NCBI RefSeq assembly: GCF_011762185.1
Contig: NZ_JAASQJ010000002.1
Coordinates: 1,116,001 to 1,180,000, forward strand
Direction: 5' to 3'
Source of the DNA: Dyadobacter arcticus
GTDB taxonomy: Bacteria > Bacteroidota > Bacteroidia > Cytophagales > Spirosomataceae
Length of the DNA stretch: 64,000 nt
Both the position numbers and the translations under genes were made by a program. Under the pieces are notes generated by a model. The model was not told where the DNA came from. It did no database searches and saw nothing but the letters and a program-made list of their open reading frames with translations. The first letter of the stretch is position 1. Each line of letters starts with the position of its first letter. This document shows, in pieces, positions 43,629 to 51,759 of the stretch.

Positions 43629-43804
43629 GGCTGTTCATTTACCCTTGCCAAAATTAAGATTTTATCATGGGACAAGCTTTCGAATATTGGTAAAATCCAT
43701 GTCTTGCCCCATTTTATACCAGGCATAATACAAAATTGCCTGAACGGTTTGGAACCTTCCCAAACTCATTTACCTTGCTAGATAAGGTAACATTAAAATC
43801 GAAT

Positions 43805-44602
43805 ATGACTTTTTCGGATATCAGAATGGTTGCGACCGATATGGACGGTACGTTGTTGAATTCCAAACATGAATTGGATGAATCATTTTATTCCATGTTC
43901 CGAAAGCTGAAAGAACACGGAATTATATTCGTAGCAGCCAGCGGACGTCAGTATTTTAATCTTACCAAAACACTTGATCACATTAAAGACGAAGTCGTTT
44001 TCGCAGCAGAAAACGGAAGTTATGTTGTTTATCAGGGAGAGGAACTTCACATCCAGGCCATTGAAGGGAACATTGTAAGGGAACTGATATTGATCTCAAG
44101 GAACATTCCCAACACTTACCCAATCATTTGCGGCAAGAAAAAGGCATATGTTGAAAGTGATCAGCCTGAATTTATTGACCGCCTCAAAATGTATTTTGAA
44201 AGATACGAGATCGTCAACGACCTGCTTGAAATCAAGGATGACCAGTTTTTGAAATTTACGGTATGCGATTTGGTTGGTTCGGAAAAGAATAGCTACCCGC
44301 ATTTCAAGCATTATGAAGAGCCACTTCAGGTGAAAGTTTCGGGGCCAATCTGGCTGGATATCTCGCATAAAAAAGCCAACAAAGGGCGGGCTATGGAAGT
44401 AATCCAGGAGAAATTCAATGTGACGCCAGAGCAGACACTCGCTTTTGGAGATTACCTGAATGATCTGGAAATGCTGGACAAAGCGCATTACTCCTACGCA
44501 ATGGCCAATGCGCATCCGGATGTAAAAAAAATAGCCCGTTTCATCGCCAAAAGTAACGATGAAAACGGGGTAGTGGCAGTTCTTTCTGAGATAACAGAAT
44601 GA
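43805..44602 (+). CDS. HAD-superfamily Cof-type phosphatase
   Basis: The 265-residue protein begins MTFSDIRMVATDMDGTLLNSKH: the nucleophile motif DMDGT has Asp12 and Asp14, followed by VAASGRQY, a Lys (NKGRAMEVIQEKF) and GDYLNDLEML (acidic motif 4). The large cap between motifs is typical of Cof/YbiV-type enzymes that dephosphorylate sugar or nucleotide phosphates. The start is the ATG at 43805; a TTG 69 bp upstream is in frame but less likely. Confidence 0.9.
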   Translation: MTFSDIRMVATDMDGTLLNSKHELDESFYSMFRKLKEHGIIFVAASGRQYFNLTKTLDHIKDEVVFAAENGSYVVYQGEELHIQAIEGNIVRELILISRNIPNTYPIICGKKKAYVESDQPEFIDRLKMYFERYEIVNDLLEIKDDQFLKFTVCDLVGSEKNSYPHFKHYEEPLQVKVSGPIWLDISHKKANKGRAMEVIQEKFNVTPEQTLAFGDYLNDLEMLDKAHYSYAMANAHPDVKKIARFIAKSNDENGVVAVLSEITE

Positions 44603-44621
44603 CTTACAATGTTATTCTGTG
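44595..44621 (+). terminator. Weak stem-loop between the HAD gene and fabF
   Basis: ACAGAAT (44595-44601) and ATTCTGT (44615-44621) form a 7-bp stem around the HAD stop codon, followed by GTATTTTTTG. The genes are convergent with only 9 bases between stop codons. Confidence 0.4.
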
Positions 44622-45862
44622 TATTTTTTGAATATGGAAGTTGCCGTGTGGCCGCCAAATCCAAACGTATTATTGAGTGCGTAGTTCACGGTTTGTTTCA
44701 CCGAATCGCCCAAGATAATGTTCATTCCTTCCGGAATATTTTCATCCAGGTTCTCCGTGTTGATGGTCCCGGGAATGATGTCGTTTTGCACAACCAACGT
44801 GCAGATGATGCTTTCCAGAGCGCCCGCAGCACCCAGCAAATGTCCGGTCATGGATTTCGTTGCACTGATCGCGACCTGATGATCGCCAAAAACGGATTTC
44901 ATACCATGCAGCTCGCTCATATCCCCTAATCCGGTAGAAGTAGCGTGTGCATTAACATAGTCAATTTTATCCGGCGTTATACCTGCCTCTTTCAGTGCTT
45001 TTCTCATTCCTAAGGCAGCTCCCATTCCGTCCGGGGGCGTTCCTGTTAAGTGGTAAGCGTCAGCAGCCATTCCTCCTCCCACGATTTCAGCATATATTTT
45101 CGCACCTCTTGCCACTGCATAATCCAGATCCTCCAGGATCAAAGCAGCCGCTCCTTCGCCCATCACAAAACCATCGCGGTCTTTATCAAACGGGCGAGAA
45201 GCCTTTTCTGGCTCATCATTTCTTTTTGAAAGTGCCTGGGCAGAACCAAAACCGCCCAATGAAGAATAGATAATGGCAGCTTCCGATCCACCTGCAATCA
45301 TCACCTTCGCTTTATCCATTCTGATGGTATCAAAAGCGGCGATCAGGGCCGTATTGGACGATGCGCAGGCCGAAACGGTACAATAGTTAGGACCGTGGAG
45401 CTTGTGACGGATCGAAATCACTCCGGCAGCGATATCCACGATCATTTTAGGAATGAAAAAGGGGCTGAACCGGGGAACACCTCCCGAAGCGTGGAATTCC
45501 AGCAATTGTTCTTCGAATGTGCCCATTCCACCGTTACCGGTCGCCCAGATCACGCCCATATCGTAGCGCTCCGTAATATCTATGCTCTCAAAATCCAGTC
45601 CTGAATCCTTAATTGCCATATCCGACGCTGCAATGGCATATTGGGTATGCAGGTCGTATTTTTTAATTTCCTTCTTTTCAATGTAATCTTCCGGATGAAA
45701 GTCTTTCACTTCACACCCGAATTGTGTTTTGAATTTGGAAACATCCATTTTGGTGATGGTTCCAGCACCGCTTTTACCATTCAGGATATTTCCCCAAAAC
45801 TCCTCAACTGAATTCCCAAGGGGAGAAATAACTCCCAAACCTGTAACGACTACTCTTTTCAT
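44612..45862 (-). CDS. fabF: Beta-ketoacyl-ACP synthase II
   Basis: The 416-residue protein matches FabF: MKRVVVTGLGVISPLGN at the start, and the catalytic Cys166 (TVSACASSNTAL), His306 (VNAHATSTGLGD) and His341 (KSMTGHLLGAAG). It condenses malonyl-ACP with acyl-ACP for fatty-acid elongation. No acyl carrier protein or other fab gene is adjacent, so it may be a second copy or a stand-alone condensing enzyme. Confidence 0.95.
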   Translation of the reverse strand: MKRVVVTGLGVISPLGNSVEEFWGNILNGKSGAGTITKMDVSKFKTQFGCEVKDFHPEDYIEKKEIKKYDLHTQYAIAASDMAIKDSGLDFESIDITERYDMGVIWATGNGGMGTFEEQLLEFHASGGVPRFSPFFIPKMIVDIAAGVISIRHKLHGPNYCTVSACASSNTALIAAFDTIRMDKAKVMIAGGSEAAIIYSSLGGFGSAQALSKRNDEPEKASRPFDKDRDGFVMGEGAAALILEDLDYAVARGAKIYAEIVGGGMAADAYHLTGTPPDGMGAALGMRKALKEAGITPDKIDYVNAHATSTGLGDMSELHGMKSVFGDHQVAISATKSMTGHLLGAAGALESIICTLVVQNDIIPGTINTENLDENIPEGMNIILGDSVKQTVNYALNNTFGFGGHTATSIFKKYTE

Positions 45863-45895
45863 AAGATTTTAAAATCATTAAAGACGTCAGAATGC

Positions 45896-46129
45896 TTAAT
45901 CAACATCCTGAGTCACTTCATTTCTGAACAAAATTTCAACCAATTTCTGAACTCTCGGCCCAATTACTAAGATTACCGGAATCACGACCAGATAGGCCAT
46001 GCTCCAGGATTTCAGCCAAATCACCAAAAAATTGGGAACAAATCCAACATTAAGAGAAATCAAGGTAAAGGTAATTATACCCGTCGTGATGACTCCCATG
46101 ATCATTGCGAAAGCGATTTTCTGTTTCAT
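45896..46129 (-). CDS. DUF2798 small membrane protein
   Basis: The 77-residue protein has two hydrophobic helices (AFAMIMGVITTGIITFTLISL and WSMAYLVVIPVILVIG) and the DUF2798 ending PRVQKLVEILF. Function unknown. It lies 52 bp after the TetR gene on the same strand and could be its target by co-transcription. Confidence 0.8.
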   Translation of the reverse strand: MKQKIAFAMIMGVITTGIITFTLISLNVGFVPNFLVIWLKSWSMAYLVVIPVILVIGPRVQKLVEILFRNEVTQDVD

Positions 46130-46181
46130 TTTTCCTTATATATTGTCCTATCGTTAAACTATGGAAGGGTTCATGGCTATA

Positions 46182-46769
46182 CTATTCCAAGTCGTTAATC
46201 ATCTTTTTTACTGATTTCATGATTGCATTTCTGTAATTCAGCTTCCCGGTCACCTTCCCGATCATAATGCCGCCTTCAATCAATGCGACCAGTGTGATCG
46301 CGACTTGTTCAGGATCAATGTCTCCACGAAAATCATTTTGAATAATCCCCTTCTTGATCAAAGTAGCGATTGAGTTTTTCCAGGAAGTGATCGCGTCTGC
46401 CGCTTTTTGCCTGAGTAAAGGATGGGTATCATCCGCTTCGGTGGAGGTATTCAAAATCGGGCAGCCGCCTGTAGGGAATGGGTGATGCAGAAGGTTTTCG
46501 TAAATGTCGGCGTAAACCAATAGTTTGTCTTTAATAGAAGTTTGTTGATCCATATCCATTTGCACCGCGCTGAACATACACTTTAAATTATGATCAAACG
46601 CTTCCAGCGCCACTTGGTCTTTGCCCGCAAAATTTCCATAAATGCTTCCTTTTGTCAATCCGGTTGCATTCATCAAGTCGTTGATCGAAGTCCCGGAATA
46701 GCCTTTCACATTAAAAACAGGCGCCGTTTTTTCGATAATAAATTGACGTGTTTTTTCTGCTTTGCTCAT
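46182..46769 (-). CDS. TetR/AcrR-family transcriptional regulator
   Basis: The 195-residue protein has an N-terminal TetR helix-turn-helix (TGLTKGSIYGNFAGKDQVALEAF) and an all-helical ligand domain with PTGGCPILNTSTEA, resembling the group of TetR repressors that respond to small toxic or electrophilic compounds. The ATG at 46769 was chosen over the TTG at 46790. A perfect palindrome lies in its own promoter, so autorepression is likely. The DUF2798 gene follows. Confidence 0.9.
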   Translation of the reverse strand: MSKAEKTRQFIIEKTAPVFNVKGYSGTSINDLMNATGLTKGSIYGNFAGKDQVALEAFDHNLKCMFSAVQMDMDQQTSIKDKLLVYADIYENLLHHPFPTGGCPILNTSTEADDTHPLLRQKAADAITSWKNSIATLIKKGIIQNDFRGDIDPEQVAITLVALIEGGIMIGKVTGKLNYRNAIMKSVKKMINDLE

Positions 46770-46787
46770 TGTTTTTAGATGACAATA

Positions 46788-46814
46788 CAAAAATATACCG
46801 ATCGGTATATTTTT
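46788..46814 (-). promoter_or_regulatory. TetR operator: perfect 26-bp palindrome overlapping a -7 box
   Basis: AAAAATATACCGATCGGTATATTTTT (26 bases, 46789-46814) is a perfect palindrome 19 bases before the TetR start. On the minus strand its last bases with the next G form TATTTTTG, a -7 element at 46795-46788. Binding by TetR there would block its own promoter. Confidence 0.85.
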
Positions 46815-46864
46815 CCTAATTTTGTCCGTTTTATTTTTAGAGATAGCCTAATAAAAGCAGAAAA

Positions 46865-46888
46865 CGGCCTGATTCGTAAACCAGGCCG
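46865..46888 (-). terminator. Terminator of the sugar dehydrogenase gene
   Basis: CGGCCTG (46865-46871) and CAGGCCG (46882-46888) form a 7-bp GC-rich stem with a 10-base loop; on the minus strand TTTTCTGCTTTTATT follows. Confidence 0.75.
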
Positions 46889-46915
46889 CCATTTTATTTC
46901 CTACTTCTTATCTAT

Positions 46916-48178
46916 TTACATAGCAGTTACCCGCCAAATCGTGTTACCCGAGTCGTCATTTACAAGCATTGATCCATCATCCATAACAGTAATTCCAACC
47001 GGTCGTCCATACACTTTGCTTTCACTCTCGATAAAACCAGTCAGGAAATCCTCCGGTTTACCAGCAGGCTTCCCATTTTTGAAAGGAACAAAAACCACTT
47101 TGTAACCCGATATTTTTGAGCGATTCCAGGAGCCATGCTGGCCAATGAAGGCGCCATTCTGATATTTCGCGGGAAATTGCGTTTTATCATAAAATGCCAG
47201 TCCAAGCGAAGCGGTATGAGAGCCAAGCGGCACGTCAGGCACAATCGCCTTGGCTACCAGATCAGGGCGTTCACCTTTGCGACGGGGATCTTCGTTTTTA
47301 CCGAAATAAGAATAGGGCCAGCCATAAAATCCGCCTTCTTTGACACTCGTAATGTAATCGGGCACAAGATCATCGCCCAATTTGTCCCGTTCATTTACCG
47401 CGGTCCAGAGTTCATTGGAGCCAGGCGCCCAATCCATACCAACCGGGTTCCTCAATCCACTCGCGAAAATCTTTTCACCTGTTCCGTCCGGATTGATCTG
47501 CAAAATATTTGCACGGCGCTTTTCCTCGTCCATCCCATGATCAGCTACATTGCTCGCAGAGCCCACGGAAATGAAGATTTTAGATCCATCCGCATTCGCA
47601 ATCAAATTTCTCGTCCAGTGATTATTGTAGCCACCAGCGGGGAGTTCTACAATTTTCTCACCCTTGCTCGTGACTTTGGTATCACCGGTTTTGTATGCAT
47701 ATCTGTAAAGTCCGTCTGTATTGGCGACATAGAAATAATTTTTCAGGATCAGCATTCCCAACGGCTGATTGAGTTTTTCCATAAAAATTTCCCTCAACTC
47801 AGGTTTGCCATCCTTGTTCACATCCCGTAGCAATGTGATCCTGTCCGCACTTTTCTTGGTGCCCGATTCAGCTACAAACACATCGCCATTAGGTGCAATG
47901 TAGGTCCATCGGGGGCTATCGAATTTATCAGCGTATTTGGAAACCTTAAATCCCGCTGGTGCTTTGGGCATTTTTCCTTCCGGCCAGCCTTCTTCTTTCG
48001 GACGATTTTCCACGGACTCTGTGGCAAATGGCGCTGGTAGTGTGAGGCTGTCGGTTACAGTAACGACAGAATCAGGCTCGCTCTGCGCAGATTTTTCTTT
48101 TTCCTTTTCTTTGGTGCCGCAGGCCGCCAATGCCAGCAGCGAGGCAAGAGATAGTATGGCCAATTTACTCGTTTTCAT
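46916..48178 (-). CDS. PQQ-type sugar (sorbosone) dehydrogenase-like lipoprotein
   Basis: The 420-residue protein has a lipobox (LALAACGTKE, Cys20), a low-complexity Lys/Glu/Ser stretch and a six-bladed propeller with repeated GDVFVAESG, LGMLILKNYFYVANTDGLYRY, FISVGSASN, GLRNPVGMDWAPGSNELWTAVNERD, GGFYGWPYSYFG and FIGQHGSWNRSKISGY, the pattern of soluble aldose sugar dehydrogenases and L-sorbosone dehydrogenases. These oxidise sugars with PQQ in the periplasm. Exact substrate and cofactor are not shown by sequence alone. Confidence 0.85.
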   Translation of the reverse strand: MKTSKLAILSLASLLALAACGTKEKEKEKSAQSEPDSVVTVTDSLTLPAPFATESVENRPKEEGWPEGKMPKAPAGFKVSKYADKFDSPRWTYIAPNGDVFVAESGTKKSADRITLLRDVNKDGKPELREIFMEKLNQPLGMLILKNYFYVANTDGLYRYAYKTGDTKVTSKGEKIVELPAGGYNNHWTRNLIANADGSKIFISVGSASNVADHGMDEEKRRANILQINPDGTGEKIFASGLRNPVGMDWAPGSNELWTAVNERDKLGDDLVPDYITSVKEGGFYGWPYSYFGKNEDPRRKGERPDLVAKAIVPDVPLGSHTASLGLAFYDKTQFPAKYQNGAFIGQHGSWNRSKISGYKVVFVPFKNGKPAGKPEDFLTGFIESESKVYGRPVGITVMDDGSMLVNDDSGNTIWRVTAM

Positions 48179-48202
48179 ATATTTTTAATTGATGATAAAA
48201 AC

Positions 48203-48240
48203 AAAAACAGGTCCTCGGTTTTGACCCGCTGACCTGCTTT
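48203..48240 (-). terminator. Terminator of the DUF2911 gene
   Basis: AAAAACAGGTC and GACCTGCTTTTT (core CAGGTC 48208-48213, GACCTG 48231-48236) pair with one bulge. The stem is between the DUF2911 stop and the downstream dehydrogenase gene on the same strand. Confidence 0.55.
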
Positions 48241-48268
48241 TTGCAATAATGATGCCAATACATTTACC

Positions 48269-48823
48269 TCAGAAAGTGACAGGCAGTTCAACAATGGTTG
48301 AATCCCAACCCAAAAACATTTTGGCTGCTGTATCCGACGTCTTTTCAAATACAATGGAAAAATTTTCGATAGGAGCTTCTGCTTTTTTTACCGGCGCAGT
48401 TACTCGTAATACATCACTTGCTTCTTTGTATTTGTAAGCACCCCAATAATCGACATCAGAATTTAGAATAACAGTCCATTCTTTATCGCCCGGAATAGCA
48501 AACAAGGAATAGGTACCTGCTTTCACTTTTTTACCGCCAAATGTCGCATCCTGATAAAATTTAATTTCGGTTGATTCGTCGGCTCCTACCCGCCATACTT
48601 TTCCGTAAGGTTCCAGTTTGCCAAAAGCTTCACGGCCTTTAAGATACGGCCGGCTGTAAGAAACCCGCACCAACGCTTTTTCACCATCTTTGCGGTCATG
48701 CGCAAAATGATCAGGGAACCACGCAATGTCCCGCGGACTTTTATCCAATGCTCTAAATTTCTGAGCCTGCGTTGTTAATGCTGCGATGATTAATAATAAG
48801 GATAGGAAAATGCTTTTTTTCAT
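48269..48823 (-). CDS. DUF2911-family exported protein
   Basis: The 184-residue protein has a signal peptide (MKKSIFLSLLLIIAALTTQA) and the DUF2911 core: VSYSRPYLKGREAFGKLEPYGKVWRVGADEST (in two segments), VKAGTYSLFAIPGDKEWTVILN, and DYWGAYKYKEASDVLRV. The family is common in Bacteroidota and its function is unknown. Confidence 0.88.
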   Translation of the reverse strand: MKKSIFLSLLLIIAALTTQAQKFRALDKSPRDIAWFPDHFAHDRKDGEKALVRVSYSRPYLKGREAFGKLEPYGKVWRVGADESTEIKFYQDATFGGKKVKAGTYSLFAIPGDKEWTVILNSDVDYWGAYKYKEASDVLRVTAPVKKAEAPIENFSIVFEKTSDTAAKMFLGWDSTIVELPVTF

Positions 48824-48897
48824 TGTTGTTGGTTGGTTAGAATATTTATTGACTTGAATATTAAATAAACAGCAAGCGAAATTCCCTTAGGCTTTAC

Positions 48898-50490
48898 CTA
48901 AGCAAGCATTTTACCGCTCAAAACAGGGCGGGAATCCTTGGTATTGCCGAGAATTGCCAAACTTCTTTTAAGCGAGATTTGAACATTATCTCCGTCAAAC
49001 TTGCATTGAACCGTTTCATAATGAGCAGTTTCGATAAAGCGCCAGGTCATTTCAAACGTACTGTCATCAATCCACGCTCCATTCCCAGCGATCTTTGTTC
49101 TGACTTCCCCAGGTACCGGCGTAAGAACGAGTTTCAATGGCAATGCCGACAAATCTGTATATCCAATCTTCCAACTACCGAGGCCGTTGACTATAAGGTG
49201 TTCGCCTTTGTCATCTTTCAGCCGGAACAGACACCAGCCTTTATCAAACTCAAACGATACCTTATTGATTTTCAAATCATTATCGGCAATGCTAAAACTG
49301 CGTCCATTCATTTTCGACATCAATTCAGACGTGGGCTTGCCAGGTGTTAGTGGAAGCGATAATGTGGTCAATTTCTTTTGAAGCTGCGTCTGTGCCTCCT
49401 TATCAGATTGTACAGCAGTAGCTTTTACAGACTTAAGAATGTTGCTCCATACAAGATCCAATATGGCCTGCATATTCCCGGTTTCACTAGTAATGGCTAT
49501 CACAAGATCTTCTTTGGGTAAAACAATGCAGTATTGCCCGTAAGCGCCATCCCCACGATAGCCATCGTTTCTGCAACGCCAGAACTGGTAGCCATAACCC
49601 TGCTGCCAATCGTTTTCCTCCTGCTTTCTCGACCCGCCTTTCGATTGAATATGAGAGCGTGTAGCTTCCTCCACCCATGCTGCTGGTAGAATGCGTTTTC
49701 CATTCCACTCGCCTTTTTGCAGATATAACTGCCCGAATTTGGCAATGTCCTCTGTCTTAACCCTTAATCCCCAGCCGCCAGTATTAATGCCATTTGGATC
49801 TGTTTCCCAATCAACGTCTTCAATGGCCAGGGGTTCAAAAAGTCTCGGTTTGAGATATTCCAACAACGTCTGACCGCTTACCTTTTGGATAATCGCCGAA
49901 AGCATGTAAGTCGCGCCGCTGTTGTAGACAAAAAAAGTACCTGGCTCATGCTCCACAGGGAGCGATAAAAACGATTTCACCCAATTCTTGTCTTTGGCAT
50001 CCCTTAATGATCCAGTCGAATCCTTGTCATGCCCGGTAGACATCGTCAACAGATCTTTCACGCGCATAGCGGCCAGGTTAGGGCTTATCGTTGCCGGTTT
50101 TTCATTTGGAAAGAAAGAGACAACCTTGTCGTCGACCTTCAATTTGCCCTCAGCAACAGCCAATCCTATGGCAGTGGAGGTAAAACTCTTGCTCAGAGAA
50201 TACAATGTATGTTTCAAATCCGGCGCATAAGGAGCCCACCAACCTTCTGCAACCACTTTTCCCTGACGAAGTACCATAAGACTGTGCAGGTTTAACTTTT
50301 CGGCTTCGACGGCGCTGGCAAAATCAAGAATACCTTTTGCCGACATCCCCTGCGATTCGGGAGAACTTCTCGGCAACTGTCCGTAACTTAAAGATGAAGC
50401 CCAGGTCGAGGCCGGAATCGCGCTGATCACGCCCAGCTGCAATGCGCCGAAACCTAAATGTTGTAAAAATTCCCTGCGGTTGTAAGACAT
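48898..50490 (-). CDS. Beta-lactamase-like serine hydrolase, Tat-exported
   Basis: The 530-residue protein begins with a twin-arginine-type leader (YNRREFLQHLGFGALQLGVI). Its catalytic domain has SLSKS (Ser98-x-x-Lys101), YNS (189-191), and a C-terminal GDGAYGQYCIVLP segment that may carry the third motif. This is the class C beta-lactamase / penicillin-binding-protein fold used by esterases and D-amino peptidases. A C-terminal beta domain (about 360-510) resembles lipocalin-like add-ons. It is divergent from the helicase gene. Confidence 0.87.
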   Translation of the reverse strand: MSYNRREFLQHLGFGALQLGVISAIPASTWASSLSYGQLPRSSPESQGMSAKGILDFASAVEAEKLNLHSLMVLRQGKVVAEGWWAPYAPDLKHTLYSLSKSFTSTAIGLAVAEGKLKVDDKVVSFFPNEKPATISPNLAAMRVKDLLTMSTGHDKDSTGSLRDAKDKNWVKSFLSLPVEHEPGTFFVYNSGATYMLSAIIQKVSGQTLLEYLKPRLFEPLAIEDVDWETDPNGINTGGWGLRVKTEDIAKFGQLYLQKGEWNGKRILPAAWVEEATRSHIQSKGGSRKQEENDWQQGYGYQFWRCRNDGYRGDGAYGQYCIVLPKEDLVIAITSETGNMQAILDLVWSNILKSVKATAVQSDKEAQTQLQKKLTTLSLPLTPGKPTSELMSKMNGRSFSIADNDLKINKVSFEFDKGWCLFRLKDDKGEHLIVNGLGSWKIGYTDLSALPLKLVLTPVPGEVRTKIAGNGAWIDDSTFEMTWRFIETAHYETVQCKFDGDNVQISLKRSLAILGNTKDSRPVLSGKMLA

Positions 50491-50544
50491 GGTTATGGAG
50501 AATAAATGTTCTTAAAGAGTCAGTTGCGGGCGGTTCCAGACGAG

Positions 50545-50578
50545 TTGAGCCAAAATGTTAGCGGTAACAGTATCTTTG
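50545..50578 (+). promoter_or_regulatory. Promoter of the DEAD-box helicase gene
   Basis: TTG (50545-50547), a 23-base spacer and TATCTTTG (50571-50578) match the Bacteroidota promoter with the same spacing as at 21067-21100. It lies inside the N-terminal extension of the longer open frame, which argues that translation starts downstream, at TTG 50617. Confidence 0.6.
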
Positions 50579-50616
50579 CATTCTTTACAAAATCTGATAT
50601 CCTGTTGGAAAACACA

Positions 50617-51759
50617 TTGTCTTTCGAATCGCTCGGTCTGTCCGAACCATTATTAAAAACCATTGCTGAACAGAATTATACTCAACCATATCCCATTCAG
50701 CAAGAAGCTATTCCTGCCATTATGAAGGGAAATGATGTGCTCGGTATTGCTAAAACGGGTTCGGGTAAAACGGCAAGCTTCGTTCTGCCGATCCTGGAAT
50801 TGTTTCAAGGCAAACCTGCGGCTCCCAACAGGCACATTTCAGCCCTTATCCTCGTCCCGACCAGGGAATTGGCGGTGCAGATTGCGGTGGTTTTTCAAAC
50901 ATTCGGTGAGAGGCTTCCCAGGAAAGTCAAAACGCTGGCGGTGTATGGTGGTGTTTCCATCAACCCGCAAATGATCGGATTACAAGGCGTGGAAATACTC
51001 GTCGCAACGCCGGGAAGGTTGCTTGACCTACTCTCCAATAAAGCACTTAATATCTCGGAAACACAGATCCTGGTTCTGGATGAAGCAGATAAAATGCTAA
51101 ACCTGGGCTTTGCGGACGAAATGAAAGATATCTTCTTTTTGTTGCCCAAGAAGCGTCAGAGCATTCTTTTCTCGGCAACATTAGGGGAGGAAATTGATCA
51201 AATCAATAAAACGCAGCTCCGAAATCCGGTCCGCATTGAGATTGAGGAAGAAGAACAAAACCTGGATCTCATTAAGCAAACGGGCTATTTTGTGGATCCT
51301 GACCGGAGAGGGCCTTTGTTACGCTATCTCATCAAAACGCAGGAAATGAAGCAAGTATTGGTATTCGTTTCGGCAACCAGGACTGCCGATAATCTGGTGG
51401 AAAAATTGAATAAAAACGGCATTCAGGCAATGGCCATGCATAGCAAAAAAAGCCAGGGTGCCAGAACGGAGGCGCTGAACAAATTTAAATCCGGAAAATT
51501 AACTGTTTTGGTTGCGACCGATCTCGTCTCACGCGGAATTGACATTCAATTCCTGCCTTATGTAATCAATTTTGAATTGCCTCGCTCTCCCAAAGATTAT
51601 GTCCACAGGATCGGCCGGACTGGCCGGGCTGAAGCGTCGGGTGAAGCGATATCATTGATCTGCCCTGAGGACGTCCATCATTTTAAGATCATCCAGAAAA
51701 AGATGGGCAAGCAAGTTGAAATGCATGAATCCTACGACCTTGAACTGATGGGTTATTAA
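50617..51759 (+). CDS. DEAD-box ATP-dependent RNA helicase
   Basis: The helicase core is complete: Q-motif region (LSFESLGLSEPLLKTI, YPIQQEAIP), motif I AKTGSGKT, Ia PTRELA, GG, TPGR, II DEAD, III SAT, then domain 2 with VATDLVSRGID and HRIGRTGR. The TTG at 50617 gives 380 residues beginning at LSFESLGL, the normal family start; the ATG at 50506 would add 37 residues lying over a good promoter. It unwinds RNA, likely for ribosome assembly or cold adaptation. There is no long basic tail as in CsdA/RhlB-type proteins. Stop overlaps the next gene by 4 bp. Confidence 0.92.
   Translation: MSFESLGLSEPLLKTIAEQNYTQPYPIQQEAIPAIMKGNDVLGIAKTGSGKTASFVLPILELFQGKPAAPNRHISALILVPTRELAVQIAVVFQTFGERLPRKVKTLAVYGGVSINPQMIGLQGVEILVATPGRLLDLLSNKALNISETQILVLDEADKMLNLGFADEMKDIFFLLPKKRQSILFSATLGEEIDQINKTQLRNPVRIEIEEEEQNLDLIKQTGYFVDPDRRGPLLRYLIKTQEMKQVLVFVSATRTADNLVEKLNKNGIQAMAMHSKKSQGARTEALNKFKSGKLTVLVATDLVSRGIDIQFLPYVINFELPRSPKDYVHRIGRTGRAEASGEAISLICPEDVHHFKIIQKKMGKQVEMHESYDLELMGY

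Noticed and set aside
47135..47830. Open frame of 231 codons opposite the sugar dehydrogenase gene
   Set aside because: The other strand encodes a clear propeller protein; the frame has no recognisable start region or motif.
50506..50616. N-terminal extension of the helicase from ATG 50506
   Set aside because: It lies over a well-formed promoter and has no family similarity; the usual family start is at 50617.
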